A DNA stretch of 64,000 nt from Thalassolituus marinus (lineage in GTDB: Bacteria; Pseudomonadota; Gammaproteobacteria; Pseudomonadales; Oceanobacteraceae), in the NCBI RefSeq assembly GCF_020320395.1, contig NZ_JAEDAH010000096.1, positions 3,132-67,131 on the forward strand, written 5' to 3'. Every line of letters begins with the position of its first letter. Position 1 is the first letter of the stretch. The notes below the pieces were generated by a model, which did not search any database, was not told the DNA's origin, and saw nothing but the letters and a program-made list of their open reading frames with translations. Below, piece by piece: positions 1-9,705 of this stretch. A program made the position numbers and the translations under genes.

Positions 1-8
1 CGGGCCGT

Positions 9-2021
9 TCAGTCCTTACTCACAGCAATCAGTTTTTCCGGATCAAAGAAGCCAACACCGCTTTCAACGCTGCCCGGCTGGGGGCTGTTGAATATGTGGT
101 TTTTCATCTTACCGATGATATGCATTTCGCAGGGTTTGCAGTCGAATTTCAGGGTCAGTACTTCGTCGCCGTTAATTAACTGCATATCTTTCACTTTGGT
201 GAATACGCCGGTTACGCCTTTGGCCTGTTTCGGGCACAGGTTGAAGGAGAAGCGCAGGCAGTGCTTGGTAATCATCACGGGTACGTCGCCGGTTTCCTGG
301 TGGGCTTCGTAGGCAGGTTCGATTAATTCAACGCCAAAGCGCTTGTAGAAGGCGCGTGCTTTCTCGTTGTAGACGTTGTCGAGGAAGCTGAGCTGGCTAT
401 CCGGATAGACCGGTGCTGGCTCGCTGACGGCTTTACGCGAGCCGCGCGGGTGTTTGGCGACACGGGCGGCGGTTAAAGCGTCGATGGCATCGCGGCGCAG
501 GTTCTTTAATTGTGAGCCGGGTATAAACCAGGCATCGCCTTCAATCTGAATATTGTCGGCGTGGTAAATGGTATTGCCCAGCTTGCTGAAAGTGTCCTGC
601 AGTTGCTGCTGCGCTTTCTCTGCATTGTTCGCCGGCTCAAACGGACCATTTAATGTTACGGTGACGCTGACACTTTCTTCGCTGGTTGCTTCCTGGCTGG
701 TCACGGTGGCCATCAGTGCATCCTTAGACGTATGAATATCCCAGTTCACCAGTACACGGCGCTCCGCCGATTTTTTCAGCAGTGCTTGTTGCCAGTTGTG
801 GTCGAGGTTACGGCTCAGCCTGGCTGGTAGGCGCAGGGTTTTTAACGATTCCGGCATTTCGTTCGGGGCAACCCGATACTGCCAGACGTGTTTCATCTCG
901 CCGTTATCATCTTCCAGATCAAAGTCGGCCAGCGGATAAACATTGTTGGCGCGGAAGCCGACCACTTCGCGTTTAACCAGCACGTTCAGACCGTCGCCGT
1001 TGGTCAGTTCGGTATCGGTTTGTACGGTTAATTCATTTTTTCCCACACCAATTAATTCACCGACGGGAAGGCCAACGAATTTCGGTGAATCGAACGCACC
1101 GATATCAATTTTTCGTTTGCTGACGAAATAATCGGTGCTGCCGCGATGGAAAGTTTTATCCGGGTTGGGGGCAAAGAAGTGCTCGGTATAACCGCTGGAA
1201 GCGCGAGCCAGTTCCGGGCGATCGAGCAGAATCTCATCCAGTAACTGACGGTAGTGGGCGGTAATGTTTTTAACGTAGCTGACGTCTTTATAACGACCTT
1301 CGATTTTAAACGAACGTACGCCAGCATCCACCAGATCGCGCATATTGGCGGTCTGGTTGTTGTCTTTCATCGACAGCAGGTGCTTATCGTAGGCAACCAC
1401 ACCACCGTTTTCGTCTTTTAAGGTGTATGGTAAACGGCACGCCTGTGAGCAGTCACCGCGGTTGGCGCTGCGTCCGGTCTGGGCATGGGAAATATTACAC
1501 TGGCCGGAGAAGGCGACACATAACGCACCGTGAATAAAAAATTCAACGGCAGCATCGACGCTGTCGGCAATCTCTTTAATCTGTGCCAGGTTCAGTTCGC
1601 GGGCGAGAACGATCTGTGAGAAACCGGCCTGGGATAAGAACTGCGCTTTTTCCAGGCGGCGAATATCACACTGAGTCGATGCGTGCAGCTCGATCGGTGG
1701 AATATCCATTTCCATAACCCCCATGTCCTGCACGATTAACGCATCAACGCCGGCGTCGTACAGCTGGTGAATCAGCTGGCGTGCAGGCTCGACTTCGTCG
1801 TCGTGCAGAATGGTGTTGAGGGTAACGAATACCTTAGCGTGAAACAGGCGGGCAAACTCAACCAGCCCGGCAATATCCTGCACACTGTTGGCCGCATTGT
1901 GGCGCGCACCAAAACCCGGACCACCGATATAAACAGCATCGGCACCATGCAGAATCGCTTCTTTGGCGATGCCAACATCACGGGCAGGACTTAACAGTTC
2001 GAGCTGATGTTTTTTAAGCAT
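9..2021 (-). CDS. rlhA: 23S rRNA C2501 5-hydroxycytidine synthase RlhA (U32 peptidase family)
   Basis: The 670-residue product matches the YdcP/RlhA branch of the U32 'collagenase-like peptidase' family (E. coli protein about 650 aa), known to install 5-hydroxycytidine at C2501 of 23S rRNA. The N-terminal U32 domain carries the family signature around residues 160-180 (EFFIHGALCVAFSGQC) and four cysteines near 168, 175, 191 and 195, which in this family hold an Fe-S cluster. The C-terminal half fits the DUF3656 extension of RlhA and ends in a further Cys-rich stretch (FDCKPCEM). The long C-terminus argues for RlhA rather than the shorter TrhP/UbiU members. The ATG at 2021 begins the conserved LELLSPA segment. 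It lies behind tkt but is separated from it by a strong terminator, so it probably has its own promoter. Confidence 0.9.
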   Translation of the reverse strand: MLKKHQLELLSPARDVGIAKEAILHGADAVYIGGPGFGARHNAANSVQDIAGLVEFARLFHAKVFVTLNTILHDDEVEPARQLIHQLYDAGVDALIVQDMGVMEMDIPPIELHASTQCDIRRLEKAQFLSQAGFSQIVLARELNLAQIKEIADSVDAAVEFFIHGALCVAFSGQCNISHAQTGRSANRGDCSQACRLPYTLKDENGGVVAYDKHLLSMKDNNQTANMRDLVDAGVRSFKIEGRYKDVSYVKNITAHYRQLLDEILLDRPELARASSGYTEHFFAPNPDKTFHRGSTDYFVSKRKIDIGAFDSPKFVGLPVGELIGVGKNELTVQTDTELTNGDGLNVLVKREVVGFRANNVYPLADFDLEDDNGEMKHVWQYRVAPNEMPESLKTLRLPARLSRNLDHNWQQALLKKSAERRVLVNWDIHTSKDALMATVTSQEATSEESVSVTVTLNGPFEPANNAEKAQQQLQDTFSKLGNTIYHADNIQIEGDAWFIPGSQLKNLRRDAIDALTAARVAKHPRGSRKAVSEPAPVYPDSQLSFLDNVYNEKARAFYKRFGVELIEPAYEAHQETGDVPVMITKHCLRFSFNLCPKQAKGVTGVFTKVKDMQLINGDEVLTLKFDCKPCEMHIIGKMKNHIFNSPQPGSVESGVGFFDPEKLIAVSKD

Positions 2022-2049
2022 GATGATTCCGGGTATTCGTTGGTCAGGA

Positions 2050-2106
2050 AAAAACTAAGGGCGTAAGTAAAAACTAAGGGCATCAATAAAAACTGAAGCC
2101 ACAAAT
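2050..2106. repeat. Three tandem 19-bp AT-rich units
   Basis: Three consecutive 19-bp units, all beginning AAAAACT, start at 2050, 2069 and 2088. The first two differ at only a few bases and the third is more diverged. The array lies between the tkt terminator and the start of rlhA, so on the minus strand it is in the rlhA leader or promoter. No function can be assigned. Confidence 0.6.
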
Positions 2107-2145
2107 AAAATTGCCGGAGCTAAGCAGAAAAGCAGGCTCCGGCAA
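2101..2145 (-). terminator. Rho-independent terminator of tkt
   Basis: A perfect 10-bp stem (TTGCCGGAGC at 2111-2120 with GCTCCGGCAA at 2136-2145) is followed on the minus strand by TTTTATTTGT. It lies 26 bp past the tkt stop codon. Confidence 0.85.
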
Positions 2146-2170
2146 TCAGGTCTTGCAGAAACAGCAGGAA

Positions 2171-4159
2171 TTAAATCAGGCTGTTAACCGCTGCAACAAC
2201 GGCGTCGGTAGTAATACCGAATTCTTTGAACAGTTCACCAGCCGGTGCAGATTCACCGAAGGTGTCCATGCCAATGATCTTGCCGTTCAGACCAACAAAC
2301 TTGTACCAGTAATCTTTGTGCAGCGCTTCAACCGCAACGCGGGCAGAAACAGACGCTGGCAGTACTGATTCGATATAAGCCGCATCCTGCTTGCAGAACA
2401 CTTCAGCACAAGGCATGGAAACAACGCGAACGTTCTTACCAGCCAGTTGCTCAGCCGCTTCTACCGCCAGGCTCACTTCAGAACCGGTGGCGATGATGAT
2501 GGCGTCTGGTGTACCTGCACAGTCTTTCAGGATGTAACCACCTTTGGCGATAGCCGCAACCTGCGCCGCATCACGGGTCTGGTGTGGCAGGTTCTGACGC
2601 GAGAAGATCAGCGCGCTAGGGCCGTCTTTACGCTCAATCGCTGCTTTCCAGGAAGTAGCAGACTCAACGGTGTCACATGGACGCCAGGTTTCCAGATTCG
2701 GGGTGTTGCGCAGGTTAGCCACCTGTTCAACCGGCTGGTGCGTCGGGCCATCTTCGCCCAGACCGATAGAGTCGTGGGTGTATACGAAGATAGAGCGCTG
2801 CTTCATCAGCGCCGCCATACGTACGGCGTTGCGAGCGTATTCCATAAACATCAGGAAGGTTGCGCCGTAAGGTACGAAACCTTTGTGCAGGGCAATACCG
2901 TTCATCATGGCGCTCATGGCGAATTCACGTACGCCGTAGAAAATGTAGTTACCGGAAGCGTCAGTTTCGCTTACGCCCTGACAACCTTTCCACAGAGTCA
3001 GGTTAGAGCCAGCCAGGTCGGCAGAACCGCCGAGGAATTCTGGCAGCATAGGGCCGAACGCATTTAGGGTATTCTGGGAAGCTTTACGTGACGCAACGAC
3101 TTCACCTTTGGCCTGACACTCGTCGATGTATGCCTGAGCCTGTGCAGCGAAGTCAGCTGGCAGTTCACCAGCGATACGACGCTTGTATTCTGCCGCCAGT
3201 TCCGGGTAGGCCGCAGCGTAGGCTGCGAATTTCTGATCCCAAGCAGATTCTGCTGCTGCGCCTTTCTCTTTTGCGCTCCAGCCTGCGTAGACATTTTCAG
3301 GAATTTCGAAGGCACCGTGTTTCCAGCCCAGACGCTCACGAGTCAGAGCGATTTCGTCGTCACCCAGTGGTGCGCCGTGACACTCTTCCTTACCTTCTTT
3401 GTTTGGCGAACCAAAACCGATGATGGTTTTGCAGCAGATCAGGGTAGGCTGCTCGCTGTTAGCGCGGGCGGTCTCGATCGCTTGTTTGATCTCTTCGGCA
3501 TCGTGGCCGTTAACGCGTGGAATGACCTGCCAGCCGTAAGATTCGAAACGCTTAACGGTGTCGTCGGTGAACCAGCCTTCCACTTCACCATCGATGGAGA
3601 TGCCGTTGTCATCGTAAAAGGCAATCAGTTTGCCCAGACCCAGAGTACCGGCCAGAGAGCAGGCTTCGTGGGAAATACCTTCCATCATGCAGCCGTCGCC
3701 CATGAACACGTAGGTGTTGTGGTCAACGATGTTGTGGCCGTCGCGGTTGAACTGACCTGCCAGAACTTTCTCTGCCAGTGCCATACCAACACCATTGGCG
3801 ATGCCCTGACCCAGTGGACCAGTGGTGGTTTCGATGCCTGGTGCGTAACCGTATTCAGGGTGACCCGGAGTCTTGGAGTGCAGCTGACGGAAGTTTTTCA
3901 GGTCGTCGATGCTCAGGTCGTAACCGCTCAGGTGCAGCAGAGAGTAGATCAGCATAGAGCCGTGGCCGTTAGACAGAATGAAACGGTCGCGGTCTGCCCA
4001 TTCAGGGTTGGATGGGTTGTGCTTGAGGTAGTCGTTCCACAGGACTTCTGCGATGTCTGCCATGCCCATTGGGGCACCAGGGTGGCCGGATTTGGCTTTC
4101 TGAACGGCGTCCATGCTCAGTGCGCGGATGGCGTTGGCCAGTTCGGTACGAGATGTCAT
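2171..4159 (-). CDS. tkt: Transketolase
   Basis: The 662-residue protein is full length for bacterial transketolase (E. coli TktA 663 aa), the thiamine-diphosphate enzyme moving two-carbon units between ketoses and aldoses in the non-oxidative pentose phosphate pathway. The thiamine-diphosphate motif GDGCMMEG is at residues 154-161, with an NDN-type end (DDNGISIDG) about 30 residues later. Conserved substrate and cofactor histidines are visible in SGHPGAP (about 26) and NGHGS (about 66). An AGGAG ribosome site sits 10 bases before the ATG. The epd-pgk-fba genes that often follow tkt in gammaproteobacteria are absent; rlhA follows after a terminator. Confidence 0.97.
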   Translation of the reverse strand: MTSRTELANAIRALSMDAVQKAKSGHPGAPMGMADIAEVLWNDYLKHNPSNPEWADRDRFILSNGHGSMLIYSLLHLSGYDLSIDDLKNFRQLHSKTPGHPEYGYAPGIETTTGPLGQGIANGVGMALAEKVLAGQFNRDGHNIVDHNTYVFMGDGCMMEGISHEACSLAGTLGLGKLIAFYDDNGISIDGEVEGWFTDDTVKRFESYGWQVIPRVNGHDAEEIKQAIETARANSEQPTLICCKTIIGFGSPNKEGKEECHGAPLGDDEIALTRERLGWKHGAFEIPENVYAGWSAKEKGAAAESAWDQKFAAYAAAYPELAAEYKRRIAGELPADFAAQAQAYIDECQAKGEVVASRKASQNTLNAFGPMLPEFLGGSADLAGSNLTLWKGCQGVSETDASGNYIFYGVREFAMSAMMNGIALHKGFVPYGATFLMFMEYARNAVRMAALMKQRSIFVYTHDSIGLGEDGPTHQPVEQVANLRNTPNLETWRPCDTVESATSWKAAIERKDGPSALIFSRQNLPHQTRDAAQVAAIAKGGYILKDCAGTPDAIIIATGSEVSLAVEAAEQLAGKNVRVVSMPCAEVFCKQDAAYIESVLPASVSARVAVEALHKDYWYKFVGLNGKIIGMDTFGESAPAGELFKEFGITTDAVVAAVNSLI

Positions 4160-4396
4160 GTAATGACTCCTGAATCTGATTCGCTGCTGCTGTCGCCCCG
4201 AGTCTGCGACAGCGGTTAAAAAAGGGGCGCTATTGTCCCTCAGAATGGGGAGTGCAGCAATGGCGGCGGGGCATTCTGTGCGGACTAATGTGCCTGTTTG
4301 AGAATTGTTCTCAGATCAGCCATAAGGACTGTTTCACTCAGGTCAACGATATGTGACCATGATGGCTGTTTGTTTCCTGCGGATAGCCTGTCAGAG

Positions 4397-5059
4397 ATGA
4401 GAATTCTGCGCGCCAGCGACGTCGACATTACCGGTTTTGCCAGCATTCGCGAGCGGGTGATGCTAAGTGACCGTCAGACCTTTGGTTTCGGCGTTGCCGA
4501 TGAGTGTTTCGATCGCTTTGCTGGTTGTGTGTACCTGGCCAATGCCTGGTTTCTGCCCTATGGCGAGACGGGGCTGCATCACCACGCGGGGATGGACATC
4601 ATCAGCCTGATTCCGCGCGGCAGTATGCTGCATCAGGGCTCTCTCGGTGGGGGAGTGCGGGTGGAGGCCAATCAGGTGCAATTGCAGCGTGATGGCGAAC
4701 AAGGTTTTCGTCATAACGAGAGCAATCCGAACGCCGAGCCACAACCGCTGCTGCAGTTGTGGATAAAACCTCAGCCCCATGCACCGCAAGCCGAATACCG
4801 CATTATCGATGTGGCCCAGGGAGGTTGTGTTTACGGCGGACCTTTATTTGCCTCAGACACCCGGGTGGACGTAGTGGTTTTGCCGGCCAGTGAGTCGTAT
4901 CTCTGTGCCGGCCAGTGTCTGATTTACGTTGTGCGCGGCGAGCTTAAAACCAGCGAAAACACCGTGCAGAGTTCACTCGCCGCCGGCGACCTGATGCGCG
5001 CTGCCGACGTGTGTTTAACCGCGTGTACCGATGTAATGCTGATGCTGGTAACAGGATAA
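4397..5059 (+). CDS. Pirin/YhhW-type cupin protein (possible quercetin dioxygenase)
   Basis: From the ATG at 4397 the product is 220 residues and aligns with the pirin/YhhW bicupin family. The first cupin has the metal motif region HHHAGMDI (61-68) and the second ligand set GFRHNE (His106, Glu108), placed as in E. coli YhhW, a metal-dependent quercetin 2,3-dioxygenase in vitro. The frame is open 33 codons further upstream, but that stretch has no homology-like character and overlaps the tkt promoter region, so the inner ATG is preferred. The C-terminal cupin is less conserved. The physiological substrate is unknown. The gene is monocistronic and divergent from tkt. Confidence 0.75.
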   Translation: MRILRASDVDITGFASIRERVMLSDRQTFGFGVADECFDRFAGCVYLANAWFLPYGETGLHHHAGMDIISLIPRGSMLHQGSLGGGVRVEANQVQLQRDGEQGFRHNESNPNAEPQPLLQLWIKPQPHAPQAEYRIIDVAQGGCVYGGPLFASDTRVDVVVLPASESYLCAGQCLIYVVRGELKTSENTVQSSLAAGDLMRAADVCLTACTDVMLMLVTG

Positions 5060-5204
5060 ATACCGCCACAAACAGGGGGGGTCTGGTGGCGATAATGGCC
5101 AGCCCTGACCCGGTCTAAAGCACTTTTCCGTGCGAGACTATCTGGCATGATCGAGCGGTATTTACCGGTCCTGATAATAATAAATCGCCACGCGCGGAGT
5201 ACTC

Positions 5205-6068
5205 ATGAAATCATTTACCAATAAAGTCGCTGCCGTTACCGGTGCCGGTTCTGGCATCGGTCGTGCACTGGCACTGAATCTGGCTCAACACGGTTGCAAC
5301 CTGTCCCTGAGTGACGTTAACGAAGCTGGTCTGCAGGAAACCTGTGACATGCTGGCTAACTACCCGGTTAAAGTAACCAGCACCAAACTGGACGTATCCG
5401 ATCGCGCAGCCGTTTATGCCTGGGCTGATCAGACCGCAGCTGACCACGGCAAAATCAACATGATTTTCAACAACGCCGGTGTTGCTCTGTCGGGTACGGT
5501 TGGTGGCCTGAGCCTGGAAGATTATGAGTGGATCATGAACATTAACTTCAACGGTGTTCTGTACGGTACTAAAGCCTTTTTACCGTATCTGGAGAAATCC
5601 GGTGAAGGTCATATCATCAATACCTCCAGTATTTTCGGTCTGGCATCCCAGCCATTAATGAGCGGTTATAATGCCAGTAAATTCGCTGTGCGCGGACTGA
5701 CTGAATCTCTGCGTCAGGATCTGGAAATTTCACAATCCTGCGTCAGCTGCAGCTGCGTGCACCCGGGTGGTATTAAAACCAATATCGCCAAGTCGGCGCG
5801 TATGGATACCTCCTGTAAGGATGTCACTGGTGCCTCGAATGAAGAAGCGACCCAGGAATTCGAAAAGCTGTTTATTACCACGCCGGATAAAGCTGCAAAA
5901 ACTATCCTCGCTGGTGTGCGCAAAAACAGCCGCCGTATTCTGATTGGTCCGGATGCGCGTATGTTCGACCTGCTGGTGCGTATTCTGCCTGCTACCTATC
6001 AGAAGATCTTCACCGCCGCCGTGCGTTTCCAGTCGAAGAAGGCTGGTCAGAGCGCGAAGAGTGCGTGA
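5205..6068 (+). CDS. SDR family NAD(P)-dependent oxidoreductase
   Basis: This is a 287-residue classical short-chain dehydrogenase. The cofactor motif TGAGSGIG is at residues 12-19, NNAG at 89-92, and the catalytic set is Ser142, Tyr155 and Lys159 in YNASK. An Asp (SLSDV) follows the second beta strand, which usually favours NAD(H). Length and spacing are intact, and a GGAG ribosome site precedes the ATG. The C-terminal extension ending in RFQSKKAGQ is typical of SDRs found near flavin monooxygenases that process long-chain or cyclic ketones, and one lies 4 kb downstream. The actual substrate cannot be read from sequence. Confidence 0.9.
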   Translation: MKSFTNKVAAVTGAGSGIGRALALNLAQHGCNLSLSDVNEAGLQETCDMLANYPVKVTSTKLDVSDRAAVYAWADQTAADHGKINMIFNNAGVALSGTVGGLSLEDYEWIMNINFNGVLYGTKAFLPYLEKSGEGHIINTSSIFGLASQPLMSGYNASKFAVRGLTESLRQDLEISQSCVSCSCVHPGGIKTNIAKSARMDTSCKDVTGASNEEATQEFEKLFITTPDKAAKTILAGVRKNSRRILIGPDARMFDLLVRILPATYQKIFTAAVRFQSKKAGQSAKSA

Positions 6069-6074
6069 GGGACA

Positions 6075-6104
6075 GTCGTCGGACGTCTGACGTCTGAGGT
6101 CTCG
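6075..6104. repeat. Heptameric intergenic repeat, locus A
   Basis: Imperfect 7-bp units (ACGTCTG, ACGTCTG, AGGTCTC and a related leading unit) occur in tandem just after the SDR stop. The same unit family is found at 48.65 kb and 62.4 kb. Confidence 0.6.
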
Positions 6105-6111
6105 AGCAATA

Positions 6112-6144
6112 CAGCGTTGCACAAATGCTAACAGTGCAACGCTG
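6112..6144 (+). terminator. Probable terminator after the SDR gene
   Basis: A perfect 11-bp stem (CAGCGTTGCAC at 6112-6122, GTGCAACGCTG at 6134-6144) with an 11-nt loop is followed by ATTTCTC. The T-tract is weak. Confidence 0.55.
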
Positions 6145-6199
6145 ATTTCTCAGCGTGTAAATGGTAAAACATCAGGCCATTTCCGTATGAGAGCCATCT

Positions 6200-6628
6200 A
6201 TGAGCAACATCTGGTTTGCTACCCCTGATATCGCCGATATGAACCGTCAGATGGAAAATACGGCGTGCAGTAACCTGGGTATCGTGATTACCGAAACCGG
6301 TGACGATTGGGTGAAAGGCACCATGCCTGCCGATCAGCGTACCTTTCAGCCGGTCGGTCTGGTGCACGGCGGAGCTAACGTGCTGTTTGCCGAAACTCTG
6401 GGCAGCATGGCGGCCAATCTGTGTCTGGATAACAGCAAAGAATACGCGGTGGGACAGGAAATTAACGCCAACCATCTGCGTGGTGTACGTTCAGGTACGC
6501 TGACTGGCATCGCAAAAATCGTGCACCGAGGTCGCAGTTCGCAGGTGTGGGAAATTCGTATCTATAACAGCGAAGAAAAACTCAGCTGTATTTCGCGCCT
6601 GACCATGGCGGTAATTGCGGCGCAGTAA
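6200..6628 (+). CDS. Hotdog-fold acyl-CoA thioesterase, YdiI/MenI-like
   Basis: The 142-residue protein belongs to the PaaI/YdiI hotdog thioesterases. The segment FQPVGLVHGGANVLFAETLG (49-68) carries the active-site His57-Gly-Gly and the catalytic acid Glu65, in the same arrangement as E. coli YdiI (MenI) and EntH. These enzymes hydrolyse aromatic and acyl-CoA thioesters such as 1,4-dihydroxy-2-naphthoyl-CoA. No menaquinone gene is nearby, so the substrate may differ; the lipid-type neighbours favour an acyl-CoA. It ends 4 bp from the convergent M48 gene. Confidence 0.85.
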   Translation: MSNIWFATPDIADMNRQMENTACSNLGIVITETGDDWVKGTMPADQRTFQPVGLVHGGANVLFAETLGSMAANLCLDNSKEYAVGQEINANHLRGVRSGTLTGIAKIVHRGRSSQVWEIRIYNSEEKLSCISRLTMAVIAAQ

Positions 6629-6632
6629 AAGC

Positions 6633-7694
6633 TTATTGAAGCATTTCTTTTGCCAGTGCCTCGGCGGCAGCAATTCGTTCTGCTGTTGCCGGGTGTGAGC
6701 GCAGATAATCAAACAGACTTTTCTCTTCGCCCGCTGCCAGTTCTGCATCCGGTTGATAATGCTGCGCCAGTGTTTTCATGGCATCGGCAAAATCCTGTGG
6801 TGTTCGACCAATCGTCTGCAGTTCCTTAAAGGCAAACTGGTCGGCGTCACTTTCCATATCGCGTGAAAAAGACGCCTGAGCAAAGCTGGTACCCGCACCC
6901 AGTAATACCTCACCCAGGCCTTCGACATCACCAAACATCATGGTGAACATCAGGGACATGGCGGTGGTTTGCGACAGGATTTTCAGGCTGTGTTTATGCT
7001 CTACGTGGCCGATTTCGTGCAGCAATACCGCATCCAGTTGTTCAGGTTGCTGTGCCATCAGGCGGGCGATAGAGTCAGTGACAATAACTGTGCCGTCCGG
7101 TAATGCCATGGCGTTGGGGCCACCAGACCAGCTGCGAAATTCCAGCCGGTAATTCTCTGGTGGAATATTCAGCGTAGTGAGCAGGTGCTGCCAGCGCTGG
7201 CTGATCGCCTGCTGCTCGGTGTCGCTCAGCTCACTGGGGTTCATGTAGGTGCGGTCGATAATGGCCAGACTCTGGCTGCCCAGCTGCTGTGCGACCGCAT
7301 CGGGCAGTAATCCGGCAACGGCATTGCTGCCTGCCGGTATCACCTGAGTAATCATCAGCCACATAAACGCAGGAACTAACAGCGTGGCGGCGAGCACTGC
7401 GCTCCAGTGACGTTCCAGCCATTCGATCATGCCCGGCTTATGGCCAAGCTGTTGCCAGCGCAGACGACTATCGTCCGGAATAAAACGGCTGCCGTCGGCG
7501 AAAATCAGCTCTACCGGCAGGCCGGGTACTGCATCACCGAACTGATAATCGCCTGCTGGCGCGAACAGAATTTCGCCCTGCTCGTCACTGTGATTAACCA
7601 GAATATTACCATTCAGGGTTGTGACCAGAGCCGGGCAGGAAGCAGAGCTGTTTGCGGCCTGATACAGGCCGCGAATAACCGGATTGGATGCCAT
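6633..7694 (-). CDS. M48 family metallopeptidase (YcaL/LoiP-like, membrane-anchored)
   Basis: The 353-residue protein has a zinc motif HEIGH at 226-230 and the third ligand Glu281 in RDMESDAD, both diagnostic for M48 proteases. An N-terminal domain of about 90 residues precedes one transmembrane segment near 99-120, so the protease domain should face the periplasm or be membrane-associated. It is the second gene of a two-gene unit: its ATG lies one base after the stop of the YjgN-family gene. M48/DUF898 pairs are common in gammaproteobacteria. The role is probably membrane or envelope protein quality control (inference). Confidence 0.88.
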   Translation of the reverse strand: MASNPVIRGLYQAANSSASCPALVTTLNGNILVNHSDEQGEILFAPAGDYQFGDAVPGLPVELIFADGSRFIPDDSRLRWQQLGHKPGMIEWLERHWSAVLAATLLVPAFMWLMITQVIPAGSNAVAGLLPDAVAQQLGSQSLAIIDRTYMNPSELSDTEQQAISQRWQHLLTTLNIPPENYRLEFRSWSGGPNAMALPDGTVIVTDSIARLMAQQPEQLDAVLLHEIGHVEHKHSLKILSQTTAMSLMFTMMFGDVEGLGEVLLGAGTSFAQASFSRDMESDADQFAFKELQTIGRTPQDFADAMKTLAQHYQPDAELAAGEEKSLFDYLRSHPATAERIAAAEALAKEMLQ

Positions 7695-7695
7695 A

Positions 7696-8790
7696 TCAGG
7701 TCAGTGACAGGTCGGCATCAAACAGGCCAGCAGCTTCTTCACCGAAGGCGGAATGTGTTTCCGGTACAGTGTTCACCAGATGGTCGATGCCAGGTTCCAG
7801 CGTGAAGGATGTCGCGGCAGCGAGGAAGCGCTGTTTACGCACGACGGTAACCGGAAAAGCCAGACCCAGAGTGCAGATCAGCAGCAGCGCATTACTCATC
7901 ATCAGTACTGCAAACGGCAGAATGCGAATGGCGGAATGGGCATGAAATACACCGTTAATGTGCAGGCAGTTGAACAGGTGATTACGAATAACGCCCTGAT
8001 AAATCGCGCTGAGCAGATAAATGGCAAAGAAGTACACCGCAGCACCAATAACCATACCCGCGCCAGCCATGCCTTTCTGGGTCAGTGGGTTACTGGCATC
8101 GCCGATCAGAACGGAAGTCATGCTGAAGGTAAAGACAATGACGAAGATCGCAGCCATCAGCAGTACAACTGCGCCTAAACACATCAGCACGGCTTTGTAG
8201 TATTCAGCCGCTGAGGTTGGAACAGAGAATGGCTTACCGCCGTAGGTGGCGTTTTCATAAAGGTATTTCTGGGTTTTCTGCGCCACCCATGGCATTGCCA
8301 GGCCAAAGGTCACCATGCCCAGTAAAGGCAGCAGGAAGAAGTAACCGACAATCGCCCAGTAACTTGCTTCAAAAGAAAAACGTACACCGCGATAAGCGCT
8401 TTTACGCAGGGTGAATTTCAGGCCCTGAATAATCAGCCATGGGAACAATGCAATCAGTGCCAGCATCATCACGGCCGCCAGAGCCGGATTGAACGATGAA
8501 GCCAGTGAATAGGCGACAAAGACCAGCACGGCAATAATTCGACCACGCAGGATTTGCATGGGTTGAGCAAGATACTGGAAGCGATGACCTTCGATCTGAG
8601 TGTGGCCATACAGGTACTGGTTATTACGAACCTTGGCCCAGGCACTGTAAATGCCCAGAGTGATAATGCTCAGCAGCAGGTTTACCAGCCACAGTTTGGC
8701 GTATTCACCTTTCTGGCCAGAAAATTCTACAGTGGCTGTGCGTGTGGAAGTGGCAGCCGTATTCGGCACCGGCAGTTCTGTCGGAGACAT
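7696..8790 (-). CDS. YjgN family (DUF898) integral membrane protein
   Basis: The 364-residue, strongly hydrophobic protein begins with a DUF898 block (FSGQKGEYAKLWLVNLLL, then TLGIYSAWAKVRNNQYLYG) after a short soluble N-terminus, and the block repeats the family pattern LKFTLRKSAYRGVRF. About six to eight membrane helices are visible. The biochemical function of DUF898 proteins is unknown. It is co-transcribed with the M48 protease immediately downstream, which suggests that it anchors, or is a substrate of, that protease. The start ATG at 8790 is followed by a Pro/Thr-rich leader. Confidence 0.85.
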   Translation of the reverse strand: MSPTELPVPNTAATSTRTATVEFSGQKGEYAKLWLVNLLLSIITLGIYSAWAKVRNNQYLYGHTQIEGHRFQYLAQPMQILRGRIIAVLVFVAYSLASSFNPALAAVMMLALIALFPWLIIQGLKFTLRKSAYRGVRFSFEASYWAIVGYFFLLPLLGMVTFGLAMPWVAQKTQKYLYENATYGGKPFSVPTSAAEYYKAVLMCLGAVVLLMAAIFVIVFTFSMTSVLIGDASNPLTQKGMAGAGMVIGAAVYFFAIYLLSAIYQGVIRNHLFNCLHINGVFHAHSAIRILPFAVLMMSNALLLICTLGLAFPVTVVRKQRFLAAATSFTLEPGIDHLVNTVPETHSAFGEEAAGLFDADLSLT

Positions 8791-8871
8791 AATTCAAACA
8801 TCCTTGTTGATTGAAGGCTGATTTATAACGGAGTCAGGTCTTTAGCTCAATAGTGCTGAACGCCCAGTCAG

Positions 8872-9705
8872 TCATTCGGGTGAATAACGCAGGGCTTCAC
8901 GGATCAGGTTGCGTTTACTCAGATTGCCACTGGTGATGCGCGCCATCATGTCTTCCGGGCCGAGCAGGCTGACCAGAATGTCGTCCTCACTGGCTCCCTG
9001 CTGTTGCATCGCCTGAGCCTTCTCGCACAGCATCACCAGGTTGTTGCGCTTATCGAGAATGGCCTGATAACCATCTTCGACAATGCCGCGGTGCGGGCAG
9101 AAGACGGTCGCAAAATCCAGGGTCAGTAAACGATTCAGGCTGGCGATCAGTTCGCTCAGATTTTCATCGGCACGAAAATGTTTAAGTGAACGGGCAATGT
9201 ACATATCGCCACTGAACAGGTATTTCTGCCGTGGCAGGAAAAAGCAGGTCAGATCTTTCGCATGCCCTGGTGTATGCACCGGGATTACCGGGCTGCCGTC
9301 GGTGAGGGTGATTTGCCCATGAAGGCTATCGGTGGCGACCGGATGCGGGCTCCCCCAGATTATCTTCTGCAGCAGCGGCGTGCGATAACCTCGCGCCAGT
9401 TTATCCTGACCCTGTACCGGGGCCAGTGGACGAACGCCGGTTATGCGAGCTATGCGCGCCGCGTTGCCACTGTGGTCTTCGTGGTGGTGAGTAATCAGCA
9501 GCTGGCGCAGTGGCCTTGTCTGCCATTCACGCTGCAGTACTTTGCGAATATGGCGCCACTGATTACTTGGCCCTGTGTCGATCTGAGTGTCGCCGATGCG
9601 GTAGACAATAAAACTGGTATTAATGCCGAGATTAAACCGACCGAAGCGGGTGCCAATGACACTGTGTTCGCCGTTGTCGTAACGGTACTGGTTGCGGATA
9701 GCCAT
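8872..9705 (-). CDS. MBL-fold metallo-hydrolase
   Basis: The 277-residue metallo-beta-lactamase-fold protein has the metal motif THHHEDHSG (72-80; HxHxDH at 73-78), the second-metal region TPGHAKD and the FSGDMY segment. The set is complete, so it should be a di-metal hydrolase. The layout resembles glyoxalase II-like or thioesterase-like MBL proteins rather than beta-lactamases, and no signal peptide is present. A helical C-terminus resembling the LACTB2-like winged-helix tail follows the core. It is divergent from the monooxygenase gene. The substrate is not identifiable. Confidence 0.85.
   Translation of the reverse strand: MAIRNQYRYDNGEHSVIGTRFGRFNLGINTSFIVYRIGDTQIDTGPSNQWRHIRKVLQREWQTRPLRQLLITHHHEDHSGNAARIARITGVRPLAPVQGQDKLARGYRTPLLQKIIWGSPHPVATDSLHGQITLTDGSPVIPVHTPGHAKDLTCFFLPRQKYLFSGDMYIARSLKHFRADENLSELIASLNRLLTLDFATVFCPHRGIVEDGYQAILDKRNNLVMLCEKAQAMQQQGASEDDILVSLLGPEDMMARITSGNLSKRNLIREALRYSPE

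Noticed and set aside
3317-4219. Plus-strand open frame of 300 codons over tkt
   Set aside because: A shadow of the strongly conserved transketolase; the sequence has no family features.
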